This document shows, piece after piece, positions 16,884 to 24,931 of a stretch of 64,000 nucleotides of DNA. The first letter of the stretch is position 1. Each line of letters begins with the position of its first letter. The stretch comes from CALOCN01 sp942491735 (GTDB lineage: Bacteria > Eisenbacteria > RBG-16-71-46 > JABDJR01), in contig CALOCN010000014.1 in NCBI GenBank assembly GCA_942491735.1, positions 682,001-746,000 of the forward strand. Reading direction: 5' to 3'. The notes beneath the pieces are model-generated. The model searched no databases. It was given only the letters and a program-made list of their open reading frames with translations, and had not been told where the DNA came from. The position numbers and the translations under genes were made by a program.

Positions 16884-17510
16884 ATGAAGAACATCAAGAG
16901 ATTGCTGTTGGCGCTTCCCGTGATTGCGGCGCTGGTACCGGTGGGTCCGGCCCAGGCCCAGGGTGACTCCTGGCTGGCCCTGACCTACAACGTGAGCGTC
17001 CCCATCGGGAACACCGCGGACTACATCGGCCAGGTGAGCTTCCGGGGCGCGGCGTTCGACTACCGCCAGGAGAGAACACGGTACTGGACCCTGGGTTTCA
17101 CCGCGGCCTGGCACGTGTTCAACGAAGAGGTGTTCGGAACGGCCAGTGGAACCCGGACCGGAGAAGTGGGACCCGGTCAGGGAATCGACATTACCGGGAA
17201 CCAGTTCCGGTATATCAACGCGTTTCCCCTGCTGGTCACGTCCCACTACTACTTTGGCAAGGAGATCCATACGCGCTTCTATGCCGGCGGTGGGGTGGGG
17301 ACCTACTACATCAAGGCACGCACCGAGCTGAGTCAGTTCGCCTTCACGGAGGACAACTGGCACTTCGGACTGGCTCCCGAGGTGGGCGTGACGACCCCGC
17401 TCGGCGAGGGCATGGGGATCTTCAACGTCCGTTGGAACTACGCGTTCAAGTCGGGTGACGTGGATGCCCAGTCCTACTTCACCTTTGCCGTCGGACTTGC
17501 CTGGTTCTAG
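16884..17510 (+). CDS. Outer-membrane beta-barrel protein
   Basis: Protein of 208 residues with a signal peptide (LLLALPVIAALVPVGPAQA) and a mature part of alternating amphipathic strands rich in Tyr, Phe and Gly, ending in the outer-membrane signature FAVGLAWF. Size and pattern fit an eight-stranded OmpW/OmpA-like barrel; RFYAGGGVGTYYI resembles the OmpA-like barrel family motif. Ligand or transport role is unknown. It starts immediately after the DUF4136 stop and is followed by a strong terminator hairpin. Confidence 0.8.
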   Translation: MKNIKRLLLALPVIAALVPVGPAQAQGDSWLALTYNVSVPIGNTADYIGQVSFRGAAFDYRQERTRYWTLGFTAAWHVFNEEVFGTASGTRTGEVGPGQGIDITGNQFRYINAFPLLVTSHYYFGKEIHTRFYAGGGVGTYYIKARTELSQFAFTEDNWHFGLAPEVGVTTPLGEGMGIFNVRWNYAFKSGDVDAQSYFTFAVGLAWF

Positions 17511-17535
17511 ATCCAGGAGTCCCGGGTGAAGACAT

Positions 17536-17563
17536 GGGGCCGGTGCCGGTGGGCGCCGGCCCC
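17536..17563 (+). terminator. Intrinsic terminator of the DUF4136/beta-barrel operon
   Basis: A 12-bp stem GGGGCCGGTGCC/GGCGCCGGCCCC (one G-U) with a 4-nt loop, followed by TCTTTCAT, lies 25 nt after the barrel stop codon. Confidence 0.7.
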
Positions 17564-17628
17564 TCTTTCATCCCGTGCGCAGGCTTCGTGTTGTGCGCGG
17601 GGACATCGCGGAACCCGCGGCCGCGCGT

Positions 17629-17634
17629 TAGGAT
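17629..17634 (+). promoter_or_regulatory. -10 element placed for a leaderless FAD-oxidoreductase transcript
   Basis: TAGGAT ends 6 nt before the ATG at 17641 (spacer GCAGGC) and no Shine-Dalgarno is present. Nearly the same sequence, TAGGATCGCAGGC, precedes the GNAT gene at 60883. Confidence 0.45.
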
Positions 17635-17640
17635 GCAGGC

Positions 17641-18771
17641 ATGCACGATGTCATCGTGGTCGGCGGAAGCGTAGCCGGTGCGGCCTGTGCGGCCTTCCTG
17701 GCCCGGGAGGGTCGCGACGTGCTGCTCCTGGACCGGGCTCGTTTCCCCCGCGCCAAGGCCTGTGGTGAAGGGATCCAGCCCTATGGGGTCGAGGTCCTGG
17801 ACCGCCTTGGCGTTTCCCTTCCCGGGGCCATGTCGACGCGGGGGCTGCGGTTTCGGGTGGGACCCCGCTCACGCGACGTGGCGTTTCCGGGTCGGGAGGG
17901 CCTGGCCGTACGGCGGCTCGAGCTCGACCCGGCCCTGCGCACCCGCGCGCTGGACGCGGGCGCTACGCTTCTCCGGCAAACGGTCACCTCCGCCGAGCCG
18001 GGGTGTGTTCGCACCCGCGAGGAAACCCACCGGGCGCGGATGGTGATCGGCGCGGACGGGGTGGGTTCGGTTTGCCACGGGGGATTCGGGGTGCGGCGTA
18101 CGGTCACCGGGGGCCGCCTGGGATTGAGCACCCATGTCCAGGGGTGGCGCGGCCCGAGCGATCGGGTGGAGGTCATCCTGCTCACCGGTGGGGAGCTCTA
18201 CCTCGCCCCGGTCGGTCCCCGGGAGACCCTGGTCGCATTCCTGCTCGAACCCAAGCTGTGGAAGGAACACCACGGTGCTCCGCCACGCACCGGGGAGGAC
18301 GTCGCGCGGTTTCTCCGCCGGCACTGGCCGGAGCGGGCGTCGGCACTGCGGGTGGAGGAGCCGGTCCTGTCCTCGGCCCCCCTGTCCACCCGGGTGGACA
18401 GGGTGTGCGGACCGGGGTGGCTGCTGGTCGGTGACGCGGCAGGGCGACTGGACCCGGTGTCCGGGCAGGGGTTGGCCCTGGCCCTGGCCGGGGCGGAACT
18501 CGCCGCGGGTCGGGTGGGGGAGATGCTCGAGGGTGGGGTGCAGGAGACCGACTACGCACGCGCCTGGCTCGCCCTGCGGCGGCCGGCGGCGGCCGTCACG
18601 TCGCTGCTCCTGGCCCTGTCCCGCCATCCCCGCTGGGCCGCGGAGGCCCTGCGTCTTCCGTTCGTGGCCGATCGCCTGATGGCTCGCGCTGCGCGGGGGG
18701 GAGCCGGGGAGTGGACCGGCACCCGGCGGGGTGGTCGGGTTCGCGCTGAGCCGAAGGTATTCGTGCGTTGA
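17641..18771 (+). CDS. FAD-dependent oxidoreductase (geranylgeranyl-reductase / PKS-tailoring type)
   Basis: Flavoprotein of 376 residues with the FAD-binding Rossmann motif at the N-terminus (DVIVVGGSVAGAACAAFLA), the family Cys-Gly-Glu segment KACGEGIQPYGVEVL, a second FAD motif ending ADGVGS and the C-terminal WLLVGDAAGRLDPVSGQGL. These are typical of the geranylgeranyl reductase/UbiH-like monooxygenase superfamily. Its stop codon overlaps the start of a small methyltransferase. This flavoprotein-methyltransferase pair commonly sits beside type III polyketide synthases making alkylpyrones or resorcinols, but no synthase is in this window. Tailoring of a phenolic lipid or isoprenoid is therefore inference. 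Confidence 0.8.
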   Translation: MHDVIVVGGSVAGAACAAFLAREGRDVLLLDRARFPRAKACGEGIQPYGVEVLDRLGVSLPGAMSTRGLRFRVGPRSRDVAFPGREGLAVRRLELDPALRTRALDAGATLLRQTVTSAEPGCVRTREETHRARMVIGADGVGSVCHGGFGVRRTVTGGRLGLSTHVQGWRGPSDRVEVILLTGGELYLAPVGPRETLVAFLLEPKLWKEHHGAPPRTGEDVARFLRRHWPERASALRVEEPVLSSAPLSTRVDRVCGPGWLLVGDAAGRLDPVSGQGLALALAGAELAAGRVGEMLEGGVQETDYARAWLALRRPAAAVTSLLLALSRHPRWAAEALRLPFVADRLMARAARGGAGEWTGTRRGGRVRAEPKVFVR

Positions 18772-19478
18772 GCTTCAACCACCGCGCCGACCTCGTTGAA
18801 CGCATGGACGATCCCGACCTGCCCCTGGACGTGATGTCCAGGACCCTGCACACCCTCGCCGCGCTCAACCGGTTGACGCTGGCCCGTCGAATCCTTGCCC
18901 GGGCATGCCGGGGACAGCGGATCCTGGACGTGGCAACCGGCGGAGGGGACATTGCGCGGTACCTGTCGGACCGGCAGGTCGGGAGCACGGTGGTCGGACT
19001 GGACCGCCATGCCCGCGTGCTCGACGTGGCGCGGGGTCATGGCCAAGGCGTCTCCCTGGTTCAGGGGGATGCCAATCGAATGCCCTTCGCCGACCGCTCG
19101 TTCGACACCGCGTTCTGTCACCTCCTGGCGCACCATCTGGAACCGGCGCAGCTGACCAACGTCATCAGGGAGATGGGACGGGTCGCTCGGCGTGTCGTCG
19201 TTCTGGATCTGTGCCGGGACCGTCGCCTGTACGCCGCGGTCTGGTTGCTCACCCGGTTCTCACCCAGTGCGGTGGCCCGACACGACGGCCCGGTCAGCGT
19301 GCGCCGCGCCTACCGGCCGGGCGAAGCGGCTGAACTCGGAGCGGCGGCTGGATTGCAGACCCGGGTTGAGCGGGTGCTCGGATGGCGTTGGCTCATGATC
19401 GCCGAGGCCACGCGGGGGATCGACCCGGGAAGACCGGGGACCCGGCGGGCTCCCGGCGCGAACAGGGCAACCTGCTAG
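18768..19478 (+). CDS. SAM-dependent methyltransferase (type III PKS-associated type)
   Basis: Class I methyltransferase of 236 residues. Motif I is ILDVATGGGDIARYL, the acidic end of strand 2 is VVGLDRH and motif III-like is MPFADRSFDTAFC. The N-terminal LHTLAALNRLTLARRIL resembles methyltransferases encoded with type III polyketide synthases. The start is TTG at 18768, overlapping the upstream stop codon as TTGA, so translation is coupled to the FAD oxidoreductase. The likely substrate is a hydroxyl or carboxyl on the same product, unproven. Confidence 0.8.
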   Translation: MSFNHRADLVERMDDPDLPLDVMSRTLHTLAALNRLTLARRILARACRGQRILDVATGGGDIARYLSDRQVGSTVVGLDRHARVLDVARGHGQGVSLVQGDANRMPFADRSFDTAFCHLLAHHLEPAQLTNVIREMGRVARRVVVLDLCRDRRLYAAVWLLTRFSPSAVARHDGPVSVRRAYRPGEAAELGAAAGLQTRVERVLGWRWLMIAEATRGIDPGRPGTRRAPGANRATC

Positions 19479-19481
19479 ACT
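19476..19481 (+). promoter_or_regulatory. -10 element placed for a leaderless glgB transcript
   Basis: TAGACT overlaps the methyltransferase stop codon and ends 7 nt before the glgB ATG. It is part of TAGACTCG, also found before 4841. No Shine-Dalgarno is visible. Confidence 0.4.
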
Positions 19482-19488
19482 CGATCGT

Positions 19489-21423
19489 ATGACCGCTCCC
19501 CAGGATCCCCCCGTACCGGCTCCGGCCGGTCCACTTACGGAAGAGGATCTCCGTGCGTTCACCGGCGGCGATGAAGTTCGAGCCTATCGCCTGCTGGGTG
19601 CGCACGTTCGACAGGAAGGCGACGTCCAAGGCACGCGATTCGCGGTATGGGCTCCCAACGCGACCCGGGTCGCGGTGGTGGGATCGTTCAACCGTTGGGA
19701 TGAGACCGCCGATCCCATGGAACTCGTCGCTTCGGGGGTGTGGGTGCGATTCGTGCCGGGGGTCGGCCCGGGCGCCCTGTACAAGTTCACCATCGAAGGC
19801 TACGGTGGAATGCGTGGCGAGAAGGCGGATCCCTACGGGTTTGCCATGGAACTGCGTCCCAACACCGCCTCCCGGGTGGTAGCTCCGGATTCCTACACCT
19901 GGGGCGATGAGGCTTGGATTGCCGCACGGTCGGCCACCCAGGCCCATGATGCTCCCCTTGCCGTCTACGAGGTACACCCCGGCTCCTGGCGCCGCCGGGG
20001 CCAGCCCACGGAAGCGGACCCGGGCTGGCTCGACTACGACGATCTCGCCGATCGGCTCATCCCCTACGTCCGTGACATGGGGTTTACCCACATCGAGCTC
20101 ATGCCGGTCACCGAGCACCCCTACGATGCCAGTTGGGGATATCAACCGGTCGGCTATTTCGCGGCCACCGCCCGGTTCGGCGACGCCGAGGGTCTTCGCC
20201 GGTTCGTGGATCGCGCGCACCAGGCGGGGGTCGGGGTCCTGCTGGACTGGGTGCCGGCGCATTTCCCCCGGGACGGTCACGGTCTGGTCTTCTTCGACGG
20301 AACCCACCTCTACGAGCACGCCGATCCCCGCCAGGGGGCTCACCCGGATTGGGGCACGCTCATCTTCAACTATGGACGACCCCAGGTCTGTTCGTTCCTG
20401 CTCTCCAGCGCCAACTACTGGGTGGAAGAGTTCCACATCGACGGTATCCGCGTGGATGCGGTGGCCTCCATGCTCTATCTCGACTACTCCCGCAAGGAAG
20501 GGGAGTGGATCCCCAACAAGTACGGCGGCCGCGAGAACCTGGAGGCCATCGAGTTTCTCAAGCGGCTCAACCATGAACTCCACACTCGGCATCCCGGGGT
20601 GCTGTCGGTGGCCGAGGAATCCACCGCGTGGCCCCGGGTGACCGGGCCGGTTGCCGAAGGCGGGTTGGGCTTCGACTACAAGTGGAACATGGGGTGGATG
20701 CACGACGTCCTGGAATACTTCGCCATGGACCCCCTCTTCCGCAAGGGCGCGCACGACAAGCTGACCTTCAGCCTGGTCTATGCCTTCAGTGAGCGATTTC
20801 TTCTGCCCTTCAGCCACGACGAGGTGGTGCACCTCAAGGGATCCATGTGGGGCAAGATGCCCGGGGACGAAGCGTCCCGTCTGGCCCATCTGCGCCTGCT
20901 CTATGCCTACCAGACCACGCATCCGGGAAAGACGTTGCTGTTCATGGGGTCCGAGTTCGGTCAACGGGGGGAGTGGAACGCCGAGTCCGAACTCGAATGG
21001 GGGCTTCTGGAGAAGCCGGGCCATGCGCGTCTGCGTCACCTGGTGACCTGGCTCAACACCCTGGCCCGCACCGAGCCGGCACTCCACACCTGGGACGATC
21101 ACGGGCAGGGTTTCGAGTGGATCGATTGCCGGGATGCCATGCAGAGCATCCTCGTCTTTGTCCGCTGGTCACGGGATCGCGAGGAGTGTGTGGTGGTGGT
21201 GGCGAACTTCACCCCGGTGCCCCGGCCAGGCTATCGGATCGGTCTTCCGATGGGAGGGGAGTACAACCTGCTCCTGAGCAGCGACGCATCGGAATTCGGC
21301 GGGGGCGGGGCCGAGCTCCCCGCGACCCTGGTCGCCGAGGCGGAACGCTGGCACGAACGGGACGACTCGGTGAGCCTCGATCTTCCCGCCCTGAGCCTGT
21401 TGATCTTCAAGCCGGTACGGTAG
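19489..21423 (+). CDS. glgB: 1,4-alpha-glucan (glycogen) branching enzyme
   Basis: Family GH13 enzyme of 644 residues that makes alpha-1,6 branches in glycogen. A CBM48 domain lies at about 45-150 (GTRFAVWAPNATRVAVVGSF), then the barrel with ELMPVTEHPYDASWGYQ, the nucleophile Asp in GIRVDAVASMLYLDY, the acid Glu in SVAEESTAWP and the third carboxylate in LPFSHDEVVHLKG, followed by a C-terminal all-beta domain. Length fits short GlgB forms. glgA lies 5 kb downstream at the head of the ATP-grasp operon; no glgC, glgX or glgP is present here. Confidence 0.96.
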   Translation: MTAPQDPPVPAPAGPLTEEDLRAFTGGDEVRAYRLLGAHVRQEGDVQGTRFAVWAPNATRVAVVGSFNRWDETADPMELVASGVWVRFVPGVGPGALYKFTIEGYGGMRGEKADPYGFAMELRPNTASRVVAPDSYTWGDEAWIAARSATQAHDAPLAVYEVHPGSWRRRGQPTEADPGWLDYDDLADRLIPYVRDMGFTHIELMPVTEHPYDASWGYQPVGYFAATARFGDAEGLRRFVDRAHQAGVGVLLDWVPAHFPRDGHGLVFFDGTHLYEHADPRQGAHPDWGTLIFNYGRPQVCSFLLSSANYWVEEFHIDGIRVDAVASMLYLDYSRKEGEWIPNKYGGRENLEAIEFLKRLNHELHTRHPGVLSVAEESTAWPRVTGPVAEGGLGFDYKWNMGWMHDVLEYFAMDPLFRKGAHDKLTFSLVYAFSERFLLPFSHDEVVHLKGSMWGKMPGDEASRLAHLRLLYAYQTTHPGKTLLFMGSEFGQRGEWNAESELEWGLLEKPGHARLRHLVTWLNTLARTEPALHTWDDHGQGFEWIDCRDAMQSILVFVRWSRDREECVVVVANFTPVPRPGYRIGLPMGGEYNLLLSSDASEFGGGGAELPATLVAEAERWHERDDSVSLDLPALSLLIFKPVR

Positions 21424-21442
21424 CCGCCGGGGATCGGCCCGG

Positions 21443-21877
21443 TCAGCCCTTCGCTGCGGACGCTTCCTTCATCCGGCGTTCCATTTCTTCCGGCGACACG
21501 TCCTCGATGTGGGTGGCCATGTACCATACGTTGCCGCACGGATCCTTGATCGCGCCGTGGCGATCCCCGTAGAACTGGTCGCTGGGTTTCTCCACGATCT
21601 CCCCTCCGGCCTTCACCGCGCGGTCGAACCAGGCGTCGACATCGTCCACGTACAGATACAACATGCAGGCCATCGGGTCCTTCGGGGTCTCCCCCATCAT
21701 GACGCGGGAGTCGCCGATCCGAACCTCCGCGTGACGCACCCTGCCATCGGGGGCCATCACTTCGGTCTCCACCGCGTTGAAGGCACGCTTGAGGAAGTCG
21801 AGCAGTTCCGTGGCGCCCTGCACCGGGAGATAGGGCGTGATGGTGTGGTAACCGTCGGGTATGGGTTGAACGGGCAT
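21443..21877 (-). CDS. VOC family protein (PhnB/glyoxalase-like)
   Basis: Protein of 144 residues made of two beta-alpha-beta-beta-beta modules typical of the vicinal-oxygen-chelate fold. YLPVQGATELLDFLKRAF opens the first module, the HAEVRIGDSRVMMGE strand ends it, VDDVDAWFDRAVKAGGEI opens the second and DPCGNVWYMATH closes it. This is the PhnB-like subgroup, often without proven enzymatic activity. ATG at 21877 has GGAGACC upstream; longer starts lie in unlikely sequence. It converges on glgB, with 19 nt between the stops. Confidence 0.85.
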   Translation of the reverse strand: MPVQPIPDGYHTITPYLPVQGATELLDFLKRAFNAVETEVMAPDGRVRHAEVRIGDSRVMMGETPKDPMACMLYLYVDDVDAWFDRAVKAGGEIVEKPSDQFYGDRHGAIKDPCGNVWYMATHIEDVSPEEMERRMKEASAAKG

Positions 21878-21914
21878 GATGGGTCTCCGTGGGATGGGGA
21901 GCGTAGGATGAAGA

Positions 21915-23657
21915 TCAACTGAAGAACCGGGGGCGCTCCCGTTTCTTCCGGTTTTCCTCGCCGTCTCCGTGACCATAGAGGGTGAGGAAGGACTCCTCGG
22001 CCTCGTCGGTCCCGATCAGGATCATATCCGCCCCTTCCACCAGCGGTGCCGTAGGGTCGGACACGACCTCGAGCCCCTCGCTTCCCTGGATCGCCACGAC
22101 GCTGCAACCGGTCTGCTCCCGGATGTCGGATTCGGCGATGGACCGGCCGGCGAGGGCGGGGGGCACCCGTACCTCGAACAGGTCCAAACCCTCCGCGACC
22201 ATGACGATCTTGTTCCGCTCGAGGAGGTTCATGACCGCGCCGGCGCCCATGGAGGCATAGGAAAGCACGCTGTCCGCACCGGCGCGATGGAGCGTGACCA
22301 CGTTCCGCTCGTGGGTGGCACGGCTCAGGATCTGGATGTCGGGACGCAGCTGGCGACAATAGATGGTCAGGTACACGTTCAGGTCGTCGTCGTGGGGGGT
22401 GATGATCACGGTGCCGGTCTTCCGGATGCCGGCTGCTTCCAGGACCTCGATATCGGCCGCGCTTCCGTGCACGTAGTGGGTGGGATCGGGAATCCGTTCC
22501 TTGAGCGGTTCCACGATCCGGTAACCCACGCCGCGTTGGCCCAGGGCCCGCGCGGTGGCCCGGCCCACCCGACCGCCCCCCAGGATGACGACCGGCGCGT
22601 TGGACACATTGTAGATGCAGAACAACTCGTCATACTTGGCCAGGGTCCTGCGGGATCCGGCCAGGACCAGCACGGTGTGGTCGTTGATCCGGGTGTCGGG
22701 GCGGGCGGCCTCGAACTTGCCTCGTTCCCACACTCCGACCACGGTGATCCCCACCTTCTCGCGAAGCCTGTTCTCGGCCAGGGTCTTGCCCACCAGCGGT
22801 GTGTGATGCGCGTTGGCCTCGGCGATCAGCAGATCGTCGAAGCGACCGATGACATGCGCCGTGGCGTCCCCCCCCAGGGTGCGACGGGCAAAGGACTGGC
22901 CGATCATCTCCTCGAGGCGCAGCACATAGCTGCTTCCGGCAAGTTTCAGGACGTCGACCGAGGCATCGTCGCTGGCCGACGTGATGATGGGGAGTTCCTT
23001 CATGATTCCACGCACGGTGAACGCGATGTTGGTGTTGGTCACGTCGGTGCCGGTGGCCGCGACCAGGGAGGCCCATTCCACCCGGGCCCGCGACCAGGTG
23101 TCCGGGTCGTCGGGTTCACCGACCATGACGTTGAGTCCCTGATCATGGAGACGCAATGCGTCGTCCACTTCCGGAACGATGAGGGCATAGCGATGGTTGA
23201 AGTGTTTGAGACGGTTGATGAGCGACCGGGTCACCGGGTCATCGTGGGTGAGCAGGATGTGGTCCCGAATGTCCGGGGAGAGACTGCGTGGAGCCCGCAT
23301 GGCGGCCTGGGCGGTCATCCATGGCTCGTAGAAGAACTCGATGAAGGTGAACGGAAGGAGGACCAGAAGGAACACCGTTCCAGAGAGCAGGACCAGGATG
23401 GAAAACATTCGCCCGAGGTCGGTGTGGAAGGTGATATCCCCGAAACCGAGGGTCGACATGACGGTGAGGGTCCAGTAGAAACCGGTGATCCAGGTGTGCT
23501 GCTGGCCCTCCCGCAACATGAGGATGTGGAAGATCGCCGAGTAGACCAGGATCATCGCGAACAGGACCACGAAGAACCGCAGCAGCACACGCAGGTTGCG
23601 ACGCCCGTGACGGCTGCGGATGAGGCCGAGGATCTCGGCGGGGAAGGCCTTCATCAT
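21915..23657 (-). CDS. Potassium channel with two RCK (TrkA-N/TrkA-C) modules
   Basis: Two-transmembrane K+ channel of about 580 residues. TM1 is near residues 24-48 (FFVVLFAMILVYSAIF), the pore loop carries the selectivity filter TLGFGDI near 72, and TM2 spans about 86-110 (ILVLLSGTVFLLVLLPF). Two cytoplasmic RCK modules follow, each with a TrkA-N and a TrkA-C part. The second has an intact nucleotide motif (VVILGGGRVGRATARAL); the first has lost the glycines (HILLTHDDPVTRSL). Such channels are gated by nucleotides, Ca2+ or c-di-AMP. It lies 17 nt downstream of an ATP-grasp gene, so it is probably co-transcribed. Start at 23657 or the adjacent ATG at 23654. Confidence 0.9.
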   Translation of the reverse strand: MMKAFPAEILGLIRSRHGRRNLRVLLRFFVVLFAMILVYSAIFHILMLREGQQHTWITGFYWTLTVMSTLGFGDITFHTDLGRMFSILVLLSGTVFLLVLLPFTFIEFFYEPWMTAQAAMRAPRSLSPDIRDHILLTHDDPVTRSLINRLKHFNHRYALIVPEVDDALRLHDQGLNVMVGEPDDPDTWSRARVEWASLVAATGTDVTNTNIAFTVRGIMKELPIITSASDDASVDVLKLAGSSYVLRLEEMIGQSFARRTLGGDATAHVIGRFDDLLIAEANAHHTPLVGKTLAENRLREKVGITVVGVWERGKFEAARPDTRINDHTVLVLAGSRRTLAKYDELFCIYNVSNAPVVILGGGRVGRATARALGQRGVGYRIVEPLKERIPDPTHYVHGSAADIEVLEAAGIRKTGTVIITPHDDDLNVYLTIYCRQLRPDIQILSRATHERNVVTLHRAGADSVLSYASMGAGAVMNLLERNKIVMVAEGLDLFEVRVPPALAGRSIAESDIREQTGCSVVAIQGSEGLEVVSDPTAPLVEGADMILIGTDEAEESFLTLYGHGDGEENRKKRERPRFFS

Positions 23658-23674
23658 GGGTGACTCATCGGGGA

Positions 23675-24889
23675 CTACCCCGCATACAGCCGCAATTCCG
23701 TGGCCACCCGATCGGCATAGTGGAAGGTGGTCTGGAGGTCGGGGTGACGAACGATCACCAGTCCGTCCGAGATCAGGGTCTGCTTCCAGTTGCGGCGCCG
23801 CGCTCCCACCGGCAACAGATCCACCACGCACATGGCCTCGCCCAGTTCGGCCATCAGTCGCTCCAGCCCCTCGATCCGTTGGATGCGCCCCTGCCCCTCG
23901 GCTCGTTTGAAGATGAAGGCCGCGTTGTACTTCCGCGTCACCGGCTGGGAGAAGGTGCCGTGGCAGGTGGCCTCGGCCCAGCCCCGATAGAGATCGATAT
24001 CGCAGGCGTAGTTCATGATGTCCACGGTGTGGGCCCCGGGGGGCCGGGCTCCGATCTCACCGAACACCGCTTCGCCGGTCGCGGTCCGGTACCACTCCAT
24101 GTGGGTGAATCCGGTCCTGAAACGGAGCGCCTTGAGCACCGCTTCGCCCATTTCCCGTCCCGGTTGCAACTCCGGGAGGTCCACGTCACGCAGGGCCACC
24201 GTGCACGGGCTGATCCACTCGTTGTCCCGGGCGATGAGGGCGCGTGGCCGGTAGAGGGTGAGGTTGAAGTAGTGGATCTCCCCGTTCACGCACACGGTGT
24301 CGAAGCTGTGGTCGTCCCCTTCGATGAACTCCTCGATGGTGACCTCGCTCACGTGACGCACGCGGGGGAGGATACGCTCCAGGTCCTCGTCGCTGTCCAC
24401 GCGGTAGGTGTCGGCCGAACCGGCCCCGTCGATGGGCTTCACGATGAGCGGGTAGCCCACCGCCGCCGCTCCGGCCCGGACGCCTGCCTCGGTGGTGGCG
24501 CCGGCGTGGCGAGGGGTGCGGATTCCCGCCTCGTCCAGGCGTTGCTTCATCACTTCCTTGTCCCGGTAGGGAATGGTTTCGGGGACGTTCATCCCGGGCA
24601 CGCCCAGCATCTCCCGCAGTCGCGCGGCGAGGATCATGTAGGGCTCCCACAGACACTCCACCCGGTCGATGCGCGCCTCCCGGGCGATACGCGCCACCGT
24701 GGCCATGACCTCGCGCTCGTCGGAGAGTTCGACCCGGAAGTAGGCGGCGAGGGCGGCGCGGGCCACCTCGGGCAGCGCCTCCTGATGCTGGTCCCCGAGG
24801 CCGATCACCTTGGCGCCGACCTGGGCGAGGCCCCGGGCAAAGAGCGGCTGCTCGGCTGGGAACCCGGGCGAGATCATGATGACGTTCAC
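23675..24889 (-). CDS. ATP-grasp ligase (cluster paralogue 1)
   Basis: Carboxylate-amine/thiol ligase-like protein of 404 residues. An N-terminal Rossmann-like domain (MISPGFPAEQPLFARGLA) precedes an ATP-grasp core with the nucleotide lysine at 151 (YPLIVKPIDGAGSADTYR), the EEFIEG hinge near 186 and the metal-binding segment FGEIGARPPG near 266. The HSFDTVCVNGEI and THMEWY blocks are shared with two other ATP-grasp proteins in this locus (24932-26155 and 27733-28956). ATP-grasp enzymes join a carboxylate, activated as acyl phosphate, to an amine or other nucleophile; the substrate is unknown. It is middle gene of the minus-strand arm, between paralogue 2 and the K+ channel. Confidence 0.85.
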   Translation of the reverse strand: MNVIMISPGFPAEQPLFARGLAQVGAKVIGLGDQHQEALPEVARAALAAYFRVELSDEREVMATVARIAREARIDRVECLWEPYMILAARLREMLGVPGMNVPETIPYRDKEVMKQRLDEAGIRTPRHAGATTEAGVRAGAAAVGYPLIVKPIDGAGSADTYRVDSDEDLERILPRVRHVSEVTIEEFIEGDDHSFDTVCVNGEIHYFNLTLYRPRALIARDNEWISPCTVALRDVDLPELQPGREMGEAVLKALRFRTGFTHMEWYRTATGEAVFGEIGARPPGAHTVDIMNYACDIDLYRGWAEATCHGTFSQPVTRKYNAAFIFKRAEGQGRIQRIEGLERLMAELGEAMCVVDLLPVGARRRNWKQTLISDGLVIVRHPDLQTTFHYADRVATELRLYAG

Positions 24890-24931
24890 GAGAGGCCTCC
24901 GTGGGACACCGATTCGGGTCGGTCTCCGTGG

